Shown here piece after piece: positions 10,259 through 18,342 of a stretch of 64,000 bases of DNA. Location: the NCBI RefSeq assembly GCF_030053155.1, contig NZ_CP125640.1:3694001-3758000 (forward strand). Direction: 5' to 3'. Position numbers and translations under genes: made by a program. A model generated the notes under the pieces. It did not search any database. It was not told the origin of the DNA and was given only the letters and a program-made list of their open reading frames with translations. Source of the DNA: Rhizobium sp. BT03. GTDB taxonomy: Bacteria; Pseudomonadota; Alphaproteobacteria; Rhizobiales; Rhizobiaceae. How positions within the stretch are numbered: the stretch's first letter is position 1; the number at the start of each line of letters is the position of its first letter.

Positions 10259-11281
10259 ATGCAGACGACAAGACAATGGCAGACCGATGCCATCGGCCCG
10301 CGGGCCAATCTGAAGATCGGCGAGGGTAGAATTCCCGAGGTGTCAGGCGCGATGATCCGGGTGCGCACGCAGGCCGTCTCCCTCAATTTCCGCGACAGGC
10401 TGGTGCTTGAGAGCGGCATGGGCCTGCCGTTGCAATTCCCCTTCGTGCCGGCCTCGGACATGGCAGGCGAGGTCGATGCCGTCGGGCCTGAGGTCACCCG
10501 CTTCAAACCCGGCGATCGGGTGATCTCCACCTTTTCCCCGGATTGGATCGATGGACGCGGGCCTGGTACTGCCCGCAACCCGCCTTACCAGACGCGCGGG
10601 GGCTTTTATCCCGGTGTACTTTCCGAGCACACAGTGCTTTCCGAGGAATGGTTTTCGCTTGCACCGAAAACGCTCGATGAGGCCGAAGCAAGCACATTAC
10701 CGTGCGCTGGACTGACGGCTTGGTTTGCGCTCGTCGAATGCGGCAAGCTCAAGGCTGGCGACAAGGTGGTGGTCCAAGGAACCGGCGGTGTAGCGCTCTT
10801 CGGTCTGCAGATTGCCAAGGCGCATGGCGCCGAAGTCTTCATCACATCAGGCAGCAGCGAAAAGCTCGAACGTGCATCGGCCCTCGGCGCCGATCATCTG
10901 ATCAACCGGCACGAGGGCGACTGGGTGGAGCAGCTCCATCAACTGACCGGCGATTATGGCGCCGACCATGTGCTCGAAATCGTAGGCGGGCCGCATCTCG
11001 GCCAGGCGCTGAAGGCTGTGGCGGTCAACGGCCGCATTTCGGTGATCGGCGTGTTCGAAGGTTTCGAAGTGTCGGCTCCCGTGGCGCCATTGCTTCTCAA
11101 AGCGCCTGTCGTGCAGGGAATTACCGTCGGCCATCGCCGGGCGCTGGAGGATCTGGTACGAGCTGTCGATCGGACCGGGCTGAAGCCCGTGATCGACAGG
11201 CGCTATTCTTTTGAGGAACTGCCGCAGGCGCTCGATCATCTCTATCGCGGCCCGTTCGGCAAGGTCGTCATCGAGTTCTGA
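10259..11281 (+). CDS. NAD(P)-dependent alcohol dehydrogenase / quinone oxidoreductase (MDR family)
   Basis: A 340-residue zinc-independent medium-chain dehydrogenase/reductase. The catalytic GroES-like domain contains FVPASDMAGEVDAVGPEVTR, and the Rossmann domain has VVVQGTGGVALFGLQIAKA near residue 165. The classical structural-zinc cysteines are absent, pointing to the quinone oxidoreductase branch. GAGAAGGAG lies upstream of the ATG. The divergent LysR gene is its probable regulator. The substrate is not predictable. The gene ends just before a bidirectional terminator shared with the rhodanese gene. Confidence 0.9.
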   Translation: MQTTRQWQTDAIGPRANLKIGEGRIPEVSGAMIRVRTQAVSLNFRDRLVLESGMGLPLQFPFVPASDMAGEVDAVGPEVTRFKPGDRVISTFSPDWIDGRGPGTARNPPYQTRGGFYPGVLSEHTVLSEEWFSLAPKTLDEAEASTLPCAGLTAWFALVECGKLKAGDKVVVQGTGGVALFGLQIAKAHGAEVFITSGSSEKLERASALGADHLINRHEGDWVEQLHQLTGDYGADHVLEIVGGPHLGQALKAVAVNGRISVIGVFEGFEVSAPVAPLLLKAPVVQGITVGHRRALEDLVRAVDRTGLKPVIDRRYSFEELPQALDHLYRGPFGKVVIEF

Positions 11282-11287
11282 GAGTTG

Positions 11288-11312
11288 CGCTCCCCTCCTT
11301 CAGAGGGGAGCG
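11288..11312. terminator. bidirectional terminator hairpin
   Basis: CGCTCCCCTC, loop CTTCA, GAGGGGAGCG: a perfect 10-bp stem between the convergent MDR dehydrogenase and rhodanese genes, followed on the plus strand by TTGTTCT. Confidence 0.75.
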
Positions 11313-11317
11313 TTGTT

Positions 11318-11728
11318 CTATTCGGCGGCAATGGCTTCGCTTTCAAAGGCGAAACCCTCGTCGGCCCAGCCAGTCATGCCGCCGATCATCAGCTTGGCCT
11401 TGAGGCCGAGCTTGGCCAGGCGGAAGGCGGCCTTGTCGGCGCCGTTGCAGTGCGGACCGGCGCAATAGACGACGAAGAGGGTGTCCTTTGCCCATTCCGA
11501 CATGCGGTGCGCGGTCATCTTCCCGTGCGGCAGGTTGATCGCGCCCGGCAGGTGGGATTGCGCAAACAGCGCCGGCGAGCGCACGTCGAGGAGGATGAAA
11601 TCGACCTTGGCGCCGGCAAAGGCGGCGTGGACATCCGAGCAATCGGTTTCGAAGGTGAGCTTGGCGGCATAGTGGGCGGCGGCGAGATCAGGCTCGGCGG
11701 CTGGGATTTCGGCGACGGGGCTTGGCAT
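11318..11728 (-). CDS. rhodanese-domain protein
   Basis: A 136-residue single rhodanese domain. The CH2A-type motif LLDVRSPALFAQSHLPGAIN is followed by the active-site loop VVYCAGPHCNGADKAA with the catalytic cysteine, and the C-terminal GGMTGWADEG is typical. It probably carries persulfide sulfur between small molecules or proteins in the cytoplasm; the partner is unknown. It is convergent with the dehydrogenase and divergent from the GlxA-type regulator, which may control it. Confidence 0.88.
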   Translation of the reverse strand: MPSPVAEIPAAEPDLAAAHYAAKLTFETDCSDVHAAFAGAKVDFILLDVRSPALFAQSHLPGAINLPHGKMTAHRMSEWAKDTLFVVYCAGPHCNGADKAAFRLAKLGLKAKLMIGGMTGWADEGFAFESEAIAAE

Positions 11729-11799
11729 CGGTCTTTCCTTTCAATGTTGGAGTTGCCGCCTGGTATCGCCGATGCTAGAGCTTTGCGAAATTGGCCATC

Positions 11800-12801
11800 A
11801 TGACCGACGGCGTAAAGATCATGCCAAATTCATCGCCGCAGCAGACGAAAGGACCGTTGGTCGCAGTGCTTGCCTATGACGGGCTCTGCACCTTCGAGTT
11901 CGGCATCGCCTACGAAGTCTTCGGCCTGCCGCGCCCGGAGATGGGTGAGAGTTGGTATCGCTTCTCGGTCTGCGGCATCGAACCGGGTCCGCTGCGCGCC
12001 GCGGGCGGGCTGACGGTCGCGGTCGACAATGGGCTGGAGGTGCTCGACGAGGCGGATCTGATCGTCGTGCCCGGCTGGCGGGCGATCGATGCGCCGGTGC
12101 CGGAGCCGCTTGCCGCAGCGCTCAAGGCAGCGCATCAGCGCGGCGCGCGCATCATGTCGCTCTGTTCGGGCGTTGCGGTTCTGGCCGGATCGGGACTGCT
12201 TGCCAACCGCAGGGCGACGACGCATTGGCGTTATGTCGCTTCGATCGCCGCACGCTATCCCGACATTGCGCTCGATGCCGGCGTTCTCTACATCGACGAG
12301 GGCAGCCTGCTGACGGCGGCCGGCAGTGCCGCCGGCATCGATCTCTGCCTGCATGTGGTGCGCGGCGATTTCGGCGCGGAGGCGGCAAACAGCGTCGCCC
12401 GCCGCCTCGTCGTGCCGCCGCACCGTGAAGGCGGACAGGCGCAGTTCATCCACGCGCCGGTCCCCGAGGCGCGCGAGGGCATCCGCCTGGGGCCGCTGAT
12501 CGAATGGATGCGGGCAAGCCTTTCCGAGCAGCAGCCGATCAGCCTGCTTGCCGGAAGAGCGGGCATGAGTATGCGCACCTTCCAGCGCCGCTTCGAAGCG
12601 ACGACGGGTCTCAGCGTCGGCGAATGGCTGCTGAAGGAGCGGCTGCGCCATGCCCGCGATCTGCTGGAGAAAGAACTTGCCGTTTCGCTCGACGACATCG
12701 CCGTCGCCAGCGGCTTCGGCACGCTGGCGACGATGCGACATCATTTTCGCAGGCGGCTCGGGACGAGCCCGAGCGCCTATAGGCGATCGTTCGGCGATTG
12801 A
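11800..12801 (+). CDS. GlxA-family transcriptional regulator (DJ-1/PfpI + AraC HTH)
   Basis: About 333 residues: an N-terminal DJ-1/PfpI-like amidotransferase fold (residues about 12-180) with the nucleophile-elbow cysteine IMSLCSGVAVLAG, and a C-terminal AraC-type double helix-turn-helix (QQPISLLAGRAGMSMRTFQR and LDDIAVASGFGTLATMRHH). Start is uncertain: ATG at 11800, ATG at 11821 (MPNSSPQ) or TTG at 11791, none with a strong ribosome binding site. It is divergent from the rhodanese gene. Such regulators often respond to amines or small ketones; the ligand here is unknown. Confidence 0.9.
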   Translation: MTDGVKIMPNSSPQQTKGPLVAVLAYDGLCTFEFGIAYEVFGLPRPEMGESWYRFSVCGIEPGPLRAAGGLTVAVDNGLEVLDEADLIVVPGWRAIDAPVPEPLAAALKAAHQRGARIMSLCSGVAVLAGSGLLANRRATTHWRYVASIAARYPDIALDAGVLYIDEGSLLTAAGSAAGIDLCLHVVRGDFGAEAANSVARRLVVPPHREGGQAQFIHAPVPEAREGIRLGPLIEWMRASLSEQQPISLLAGRAGMSMRTFQRRFEATTGLSVGEWLLKERLRHARDLLEKELAVSLDDIAVASGFGTLATMRHHFRRRLGTSPSAYRRSFGD

Positions 12802-12998
12802 GCCACCTCACGCTTGCATTTATGTCTCACTTCGCCTAAACGGGCGCTCTATTGTTCTGGAAAGGGAGCGCCACGATGACGAATATCTCCGCACGCCCCG
12901 AGAGGGTTTCGGCTTAAGTCGGCCAACGGGCTGATGATGCCGGTTGAACATCGCCGTTTCCGGTGATGAAAGACCACTCATATCCAGAGTTCATTATC

Positions 12999-14222
12999 AT
13001 GGGCAATTCTATCGGGAGCGGAAGCTCCCCGATGATGTCGGCGCCAGGTTCGGCGGTCATCAATCGTTTCTTTTCCGGCTCTGCCTGGATCGAAGGCGCT
13101 GCCTTGGACCAGCTCGACGAGATGTCGCGCCTGCCGGGTGTTTCGGAAATCGCCGCCTTTCCGGATCTGCATCCCGGCAAATATGGTGCGACCGGCGTCG
13201 CGCTGCTGTCATCTCGGCTGCACCCGCTGCTGATCGGCAACGATATCGGCTGCGGGATGTCGCTGTTCGGCCTCGATCTGCCGTTGCGCAAGCTGAAGAT
13301 CGACAAGGCGGCGGAGCGGCTTCGCCGGCTCGACACACAGTCCATCGGAGAGGGGCGCGAGTGGCTCACCGAGATAGGTCTTGCCGCCGATCTGGCGCCC
13401 GATGCCTTGGGCACGATCGGCGGGGGCAACCATTTTTGCGAGCTGCAGGCGGTGGAATATGTTGCCGAGGGCGGGCGCGCTGCCGGTCTCGACGATCAGG
13501 GCCTTTATCTGCTTGTTCATTCCGGCTCGCGCGCCCTTGGCGCCGCGGTTTTCTCGGAGGCATTGGCCGCTCATTCGGGACTTGCCGCCGGTCTCGATCC
13601 CGGTTCGGAGGCGGGCGCTGCCTGGCTTGCGAACCATGACCGCTGCGTTGCCTGGGCATCGCTGAACCGGCGACTGATCGCAACACGGGCGGCTCAAGCA
13701 CTTCGCGCCGACCTGCGTCTCATCGCCGACATACCGCACAATCTCGTTCGCCGCTCAGATCGCGGGTTTGTGCATTATAAGGGCGCTGCGGCCGTCGCAC
13801 CCGGCGAACTCGCGCCGATTGCGGGATCTCGGGCCAGCCTCAGCCATGTCGTTGTCGCGAGTGCCGAGATCGGCCGTTCGCTCGGCGGCATTTCTCATGG
13901 GGCCGGCCGCAAATATGATCGCGCCACCATGCATGGACGGGTCGGCCGCAACCGGTCCGAACGCGAACAGTTGCTGCGCAATTCCTGGGGCGGTATCGCG
14001 ATCTGCGACGATCGTGCCCTCGTCGTCGAAGAAGCGGCGTCGGCCTACAAGGATGCCGGACAGGTGGTGAGCGATCTCGAAAAGGCGGGGCTGATCGTCG
14101 GGCTTGCCAGCCTGCGGCCGCTTGTCACCTTCAAGAAGGCGGTTGATGAGGCGGAGGTCGAACAGCGCCGACGAAAGCCTGAATATCGCAGGGAAGGAGG
14201 GCGCGGTCATGAGCGCTATTGA
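12999..14222 (+). CDS. rtcB: RtcB-family RNA ligase (PrfH-associated type)
   Basis: About 407 residues. RtcB joins RNA 2',3'-cyclic-phosphate or 3'-phosphate ends to 5'-OH ends using GTP and Mn2+. Visible motifs are [13 protein letters not shown], the metal-binding [33 protein letters not shown] and the guanylylated-histidine loop ISHGAGRK. I chose ATG 12999 (MGNSIGSG) because related short RtcB proteins start there; GTG 12963 and ATG 12966 are in frame. The ligase overlaps prfH by 14 bases. The rtcB2-prfH pairing is known to rescue and repair ribosomes cut in the 16S decoding centre, so this copy is probably a rRNA-repair ligase rather than a tRNA-splicing enzyme. Confidence 0.92.
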   Translation: MGNSIGSGSSPMMSAPGSAVINRFFSGSAWIEGAALDQLDEMSRLPGVSEIAAFPDLHPGKYGATGVALLSSRLHPLLIGNDIGCGMSLFGLDLPLRKLKIDKAAERLRRLDTQSIGEGREWLTEIGLAADLAPDALGTIGGGNHFCELQAVEYVAEGGRAAGLDDQGLYLLVHSGSRALGAAVFSEALAAHSGLAAGLDPGSEAGAAWLANHDRCVAWASLNRRLIATRAAQALRADLRLIADIPHNLVRRSDRGFVHYKGAAAVAPGELAPIAGSRASLSHVVVASAEIGRSLGGISHGAGRKYDRATMHGRVGRNRSEREQLLRNSWGGIAICDDRALVVEEAASAYKDAGQVVSDLEKAGLIVGLASLRPLVTFKKAVDEAEVEQRRRKPEYRREGGRGHERY

Positions 14223-15015
14223 TCTTCTCGTGACGTCGGGCAACGGTCCGGTGGAGTGCCGGATGGCGCTCGCCGCACTTCTCGGCATCATCGAGCGTGA
14301 GGCACTCGCGCTTGGCTGTACTTTCGAGGCCAGCCTCGGTCCGATGCCGGATCGACACGGTGCGAAGTCGGCGATCGTCAGCCTCGATGGTCTCGAGGCG
14401 GAGCGGATTGCCAACGGTTATTGCGGCACGATCAGGTTCACCTTCAAGAGCTCGGTGCGTCCCGGTCACAAGCGGCAGAACTGGTACGTCGCGGTTCAGC
14501 GTATCGAACCGGGGCCGGAGGGTAGTGAGGTGACGATCGATCCGGCCGACCTGCGTTTCGAGACGCTGAGAGCCGGCGGGCCGGGCGGGCAGCACCAGAA
14601 TACGACCGACAGCGCCGTTCGTATTCTGCATCGACCGACCGGCCTGGTGGTGACGGCGCGTGACGAACGCTCGCAGCACCGGAACAAGGCCCTGGCGCTT
14701 CGGCGTCTCGAAGCGATGTTGCATCAAATTAAGGTTGAAAAAGAGGAGGCGGCCAAATCCGGACGCTTCATCGCCAACCGGACCATCGAACGAGGCAATG
14801 AGGTCAAGGCTTTCAAGCTGTGGGCCAATAATAGACGGCGCCCTTCGATGGAGGGCGCCGTCCACGTTCAATCGCGGTCTCTAAAAATAGTGATCCCGTT
14901 CGATGCCGTCAAAGCGGCCGGATCGCAGGCAGCAATTCTTGAAAACCGCCTCCTGGAGCCGCAGGGACAGGGATCGTTGCGGCCGAGTTTTTCGATCAGT
15001 TCGACGTCGCCATGA
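14209..15015 (+). CDS. prfH: peptide chain release factor H (PrfH), C-terminus extended
   Basis: A class-I release factor homologue that frees nascent chains from damaged ribosomes. The ATG at 14209 follows GGGAAGGAGG. The peptidyl-hydrolysis motif is at residues 126-128 in [18 protein letters not shown], with the following [14 protein letters not shown] region. PrfH is normally about 200 residues, and family-like sequence ends near residue 208 (ERGNEVKAF). The remaining 60 residues are translated through a terminator-like hairpin and antisense to a SEC-C gene; a TAA-TAG pair at 14829-14834 lies just before that hairpin in another frame. A late frameshift or stop loss is therefore likely; the catalytic part is intact. 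Confidence 0.85.
   Translation: MSAIDLLVTSGNGPVECRMALAALLGIIEREALALGCTFEASLGPMPDRHGAKSAIVSLDGLEAERIANGYCGTIRFTFKSSVRPGHKRQNWYVAVQRIEPGPEGSEVTIDPADLRFETLRAGGPGGQHQNTTDSAVRILHRPTGLVVTARDERSQHRNKALALRRLEAMLHQIKVEKEEAAKSGRFIANRTIERGNEVKAFKLWANNRRRPSMEGAVHVQSRSLKIVIPFDAVKAAGSQAAILENRLLEPQGQGSLRPSFSISSTSP
14834..14862. terminator. hairpin between prfH and the SEC-C pseudogene
   Basis: GACGGCGCCCT, a 7-base loop, AGGGCGCCGTC: a perfect 11-bp stem. It lies directly after the out-of-frame TAA-TAG at 14829-14834 and before the end of the convergent SEC-C gene, so it fits a bidirectional terminator even though the prfH frame reads through it. Confidence 0.6.
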
Positions 15016-15117
15016 ACGATCTGCGAGCCGGTCTTGACCCGGGCTTCGGACGGGAAGGATTTACGCCGTTTCGACGTAACCTCAAAAGCTGAAGTCGGTG
15101 AGGTGTTTGCGAGCCAT
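14881..15117 (-). pseudogene. frameshifted small SEC-C zinc-motif protein
   Basis: The minus strand has GAGAGGAGGCAGCC before an ATG at 15117 encoding [11 protein letters not shown], then TGA. A +1 shift continues as [16 protein letters not shown] and on to [15 protein letters not shown], and a second shift (-1 or +2) gives [19 protein letters not shown] before TAG at 14881. The joined 77-residue product carries a full SEC-C motif (CPC..CC). Both breaks fall at runs of four T on the coding strand (15087-15084 and 14945-14942). Either this is a decayed gene, or the reads contain homopolymer errors. The strong ribosome binding site argues that it was recently functional. Confidence 0.7.
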
Positions 15118-15187
15118 GGCTGCCTCCTCTCGGTTACACGCTGCGATGGTGCAGCATGATCCCCCTAGAGCCATTGCGGGCTCAGTG

Positions 15188-15220
15188 CAACGCCGCGGAT
15201 TAAACTTCTCCGCGGCGTTG
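15188..15220 (-). terminator. terminator downstream of preA
   Basis: CAACGCCGCGGA and TCCGCGGCGTTG form a perfect 12-bp stem around a 9-base AT-rich loop, nine bases after the preA stop codon. There is no clear T-tract. Confidence 0.6.
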
Positions 15221-15228
15221 CAGGCCGA

Positions 15229-16542
15229 TCACTCCGCGGCCTGGCGGGCCATCGGGTTGTTCGGATGCGTCGTCCAGTTGGCGTAGTTCGGGTCGACGGT
15301 GCGGCCGGTGCGTTTATCGAGGGTGCCGGCAGCCAGCGGTTCCATGGTGATGCAGTTCTCGACCGGGCAGACGTTGACGCAGAGATTGCAGCCGACGCAT
15401 TCCTCTTCGATCACTTCGAAATGACGCAGGCCGTTGACGACGTTGGTGATCGCCTGGTGGGAGGTGTCCTCGCAGGCGATGTGGCAGCGGCCGCATTTGA
15501 TGCAGGCATCCTGGTCGATCTTCGCCTTGGCGATGTAGTTGAGGTTCAGATACTGCCAGTCGGTGACGTTGGGGACGGCGCGGCCGGTAATGTCGTCGAG
15601 ATTGCGGTGGCCCTTCTCGTCCATCCAGTCGGAGAGGCCCGAAATCATCTCCTGCACGATCTTGAAGCCGTAGGTCATGGCGGCGGTGCAGACCTGGACG
15701 TTGCCGGCGCCGAGAACGAGGAATTCGGCAGCGTCGCGCCAGGTGGTGATGCCGCCGATGCCTGATATCGGCAGGCCGTAGGTTTCGGGATCACGGGCGA
15801 TCTCGGCCACCATGTTCAGGGCGATCGGCTTGACGGCCGGGCCGCAATAACCGCCATGGCTGCCCTTGCCGCCGACCGTCGGGTTGGGGGCGAAGTTGTC
15901 GAGATCGACGGAGACGATCGAGTTGATCGTGTTGATCAGCGAGACGGCATCGGTGCCGCCGGCCTTGGCGGCGCGGGCCGGACGGCGGACATCGGTGATG
16001 TTCGGCGTCAGCTTGGTGATGATGGGCATGCGGGTGTACTGCTTGCACCAGCGCACGACCATTTCGATATATTCCGGCACCTGGCCGACGGCGGAGCCCA
16101 TGCCGCGCTCCGACATGCCGTGCGGACAGCCGAAATTGAGTTCGACGCCGTCGGCGCCGGTCTCTTCGACGAGCGGCAGGATCGATTTCCACGCCTGTTC
16201 CTCGCAAGGCACCATGATCGAGGCGATCAGCGCCCGATCCGGCCAGTTCATCTTGACCTGCTTCATTTCCCGGAGGTTTGTGTAGAGGTCGCGGTCGGTG
16301 ATGAGCTCGATATTGTTCAGGCCGAGCAGGCGGCGGTCTGCGCCGAAGATCGCGCCGTAACGCGGGCCGTTGACGTTGACGACCGGCGGGCCTTCCTCGC
16401 CGAGCGTCTTCCAGACCACGCCGCCCCAGCCCGCTTTGAAGGCGCGCTCGACGTTGTAGGCCTTGTCGGTCGGCGGCGCGGAGGCTAGCCAGAACGGGTT
16501 GGGCGACTTGATGCCGACGAAATTATTGCTGAGATCAGCCAT
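15229..16542 (-). CDS. preA: NAD-dependent dihydropyrimidine dehydrogenase, subunit PreA
   Basis: A 437-residue catalytic subunit that reduces uracil and thymine to the 5,6-dihydro forms (first step of the reductive pathway). The N-terminal FMN TIM barrel contains GVELNFGCPHGMSERGMG with the active-site loop region, and the C-terminus carries two 4Fe-4S motifs, CIKCGRCHIAC and CVGCNLCVNVCP. The gene starts 15 bases after preT on the same strand. It feeds hydA and the N-carbamoyl-beta-alanine hydrolase at the left of the window; the light-sensing and RNA-repair genes now separate the two halves. Confidence 0.95.
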   Translation of the reverse strand: MADLSNNFVGIKSPNPFWLASAPPTDKAYNVERAFKAGWGGVVWKTLGEEGPPVVNVNGPRYGAIFGADRRLLGLNNIELITDRDLYTNLREMKQVKMNWPDRALIASIMVPCEEQAWKSILPLVEETGADGVELNFGCPHGMSERGMGSAVGQVPEYIEMVVRWCKQYTRMPIITKLTPNITDVRRPARAAKAGGTDAVSLINTINSIVSVDLDNFAPNPTVGGKGSHGGYCGPAVKPIALNMVAEIARDPETYGLPISGIGGITTWRDAAEFLVLGAGNVQVCTAAMTYGFKIVQEMISGLSDWMDEKGHRNLDDITGRAVPNVTDWQYLNLNYIAKAKIDQDACIKCGRCHIACEDTSHQAITNVVNGLRHFEVIEEECVGCNLCVNVCPVENCITMEPLAAGTLDKRTGRTVDPNYANWTTHPNNPMARQAAE

Positions 16543-16557
16543 TGTTCATTCTCCCCT

Positions 16558-17919
16558 TCAAGCGACCGCGACAGCCGGAGCGGCGGCTGCGGACAGGGTG
16601 CGATGGATGGATTCAGCCGCGTCGCGGCCATGGGCGACGGCGGAAACCGTGAGATCGTCGCCGCCGAAGACGCAGTCGCCGCCGGCCCAGACGCCGTCGA
16701 GCGAGGTGTGGCCTTCGACATCGACGGCGATACGGCCGGATTCCATGCGCAGCGAACCGAGGCCGGAGGCATCAAAGCTCTGGCCGATCGCCTTGAAGAT
16801 CTGGTCGGCGGCGATGACGCCGGTCTCGCCGGTGCCGATAAGGCGGCCTTCGACAAGCTTGGTGTACTCAACTTCGATCGCGGCGACCTTGCCGTCCTGC
16901 GACAGGATCGATTTGGGCGCCAGCCAGTGGCGGATGATGACGCCCTTGGAGCTTGCCAGATCCTGCTCGTATTCCGAGGCGTTCATCTGCTCCTTGCCGC
17001 GGCGATAACAGATCGTCACTTCCTCGGCCCCGAGCAGCTTTGCCTGCACGGCGGCGTCGATCGCCGTCATGCCGCCGCCAAGAACGACGACACGGCGGCC
17101 GACGGCGATTTGGCTCTTGTCATCGGCCTGGCGGAGTGCGGCGATGAAATCGACGGCGTCCTCGACGCCGGCGAGGTTTTCGCCGTCGATGCGCAGAGCA
17201 TTGACGCCGGCAAGGCCGATGCCGAGGAAGACGGCGTCATATTGCGCCTGCAGATCGGCGAGCGAAAAATCGCGGCCGAGAAGCGCGCCGTGGCGGACAT
17301 CGATGCCGCCGATCGAGAGGACGTAATCGACTTCCTTCTGGGCGAAATCGTCGACCGCCTTATAGGTGGCGATGCCATATTCGTTGAGGCCGCCGGATTT
17401 TTCCCTGCCGTCATAGATGACGACCGAATGGCCCTTCACGGCCAGACGATGGGCCGCAGCAAGGCCGGCCGGTCCCGCGCCGACGACGGCGATCGTCTTG
17501 CCGGATGCTTCGGCCCTGGCATAGAACTGCCTGCCGGCCTGCATGGCGGCATCGGTCGCGTAGCGCTGCAGGCGGCCGATCTCGACGGGGCGCTCTTCGG
17601 CGGTGTTGCGCACACAGGCCTGTTCGCAGAGTTCTTCGGTGGGACAGACGCGGGCGCACATGCCGCCGAGGATGTTCTGATCGAAGATCGTCTTGGCCGA
17701 GCCCAGCGGATTGCCGGTCGAAATCTGGCGGATGAACAGCGGAATGTCGATTGAGGTGGGACAGGCCGTCATGCACGGCGCGTCATAACAGAAATAACAG
17801 CGATCGGCGGCGACCAGCGCCTCATGATTGTCGAGGCGCGGATGAAGATCGGAAAAATTAGCCTCATACTCGGCGGGCGAAAGCCGGCCGGCATGAATCC
17901 CGGTTTCCAGTCGTTCCAT
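16558..17919 (-). CDS. preT: NAD-dependent dihydropyrimidine dehydrogenase, subunit PreT
   Basis: A 453-residue electron-input subunit, homologous to the GltB small subunit. The N-terminal Fe-S region has CYFCYDAPCMTACPT and GGMCARVCPTEELCEQAC; two dinucleotide-binding folds follow, for FAD (VVGAGPAGLAAAHRLA) and NAD(P)H (VVVLGGGMTAIDAAVQA), with the late GDCVFGGDD. GAGGGA lies ahead of the ATG at 17919. First gene of the preT-preA operon, with a RutR-like palindrome about 60 bases upstream and a half-site TTGGTAAA at 17936-17943. Confidence 0.95.
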   Translation of the reverse strand: MERLETGIHAGRLSPAEYEANFSDLHPRLDNHEALVAADRCYFCYDAPCMTACPTSIDIPLFIRQISTGNPLGSAKTIFDQNILGGMCARVCPTEELCEQACVRNTAEERPVEIGRLQRYATDAAMQAGRQFYARAEASGKTIAVVGAGPAGLAAAHRLAVKGHSVVIYDGREKSGGLNEYGIATYKAVDDFAQKEVDYVLSIGGIDVRHGALLGRDFSLADLQAQYDAVFLGIGLAGVNALRIDGENLAGVEDAVDFIAALRQADDKSQIAVGRRVVVLGGGMTAIDAAVQAKLLGAEEVTICYRRGKEQMNASEYEQDLASSKGVIIRHWLAPKSILSQDGKVAAIEVEYTKLVEGRLIGTGETGVIAADQIFKAIGQSFDASGLGSLRMESGRIAVDVEGHTSLDGVWAGGDCVFGGDDLTVSAVAHGRDAAESIHRTLSAAAAPAVAVA

Positions 17920-17979
17920 TGAAGTTCCCTCATTATTGGTAAACGGCCTGTGAGAGAAAGCGTAACTCAGGTTTAAAAA

Positions 17980-17995
17980 TTTATCAAACGGTAAA
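17980..17995 (-). promoter_or_regulatory. RutR-type operator palindrome upstream of preT
   Basis: On the minus strand the site reads TTTACCGTTTGATAAA; 13 of 16 bases equal the palindrome in front of rutR at 5164-5179. A half-site (TTGGTAAA, 17936-17943) lies closer to the start codon. Binding by RutR is inferred from this match and from gene content. Confidence 0.5.
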
Positions 17996-18148
17996 ATTTT
18001 GACGAGCCCGTCTTGAGTCTCGACTGGTAAGTGGCTGTTTTATCGACTTAATTTTCAGGGGTGTCTGTCGTTGAAATGATCAGGCGAGCCGCCGGAGACG
18101 GGCATCCGAAAAAAGATTCAAAAAAGTCGAATTTTTTTGCCGGCGGAG

Positions 18149-18173
18149 GGAACCAATGTCCGAGGTTGGCGTT
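18149..18173 (+). promoter_or_regulatory. EcfG-type promoter for an intergenic transcript
   Basis: GGAAC at 18149-18153, a 16-base spacer, then CGTT at 18170-18173: exact match to the alphaproteobacterial EcfG/RpoE2 consensus. It points right, toward a terminator at 18270-18302, with no convincing gene between. Confidence 0.65.
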
Positions 18174-18179
18174 ATTGCG

Positions 18180-18302
18180 ATATCCGGATGGTGATCGCAT
18201 CGACCCAACATGCGCGCCCCCAACCCACTATCCGGACGTACTCACGGTCCCCTCCCGGTGAGTGAAGACAGCCGGTGCGCCGCCCTCGCACCGGCTGTTT
18301 TT
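18180..18302 (+). ncRNA. candidate EcfG-dependent small RNA
   Basis: Predicted from a perfect EcfG promoter (18149-18173) and a strong intrinsic terminator, giving a transcript of about 123 nt. Three stems are visible: CCGGAT (18183 on) with ATCCGG (near 18230), CTCAC/GTGAG (18241-18262) exposing a CCCCTCCC loop, and the terminator AGCCGGTGCG/CGCACCGGCT followed by GTTTTT. C-rich loops able to pair with Shine-Dalgarno sequences are common in rhizobial trans-acting sRNAs. A 25-codon ORF (from ATG near 18188) overlaps it but has no ribosome binding site. The rest of 17996-18342 shows no gene. The transcription start is inferred. Confidence 0.55.
18270..18302 (+). terminator. rho-independent terminator of the candidate sRNA
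   Basis: AGCCGGTGCG, 7-base loop, CGCACCGGCT (10-bp perfect stem), then GTTTTT. It points rightward, away from preT and opposite to the kinase gene that ends at 18343, so it needs a plus-strand transcript upstream. Confidence 0.85.
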
Positions 18303-18342
18303 CCGTTCGCCGGTTCCTGTTTCCCAGGCTTTTCCCAGACTC

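Noticed and set aside
18061..18261. 66-codon plus-strand frame starting GTG
   Set aside because: No ribosome binding site, no coding texture, and it crosses the EcfG promoter and the candidate sRNA.
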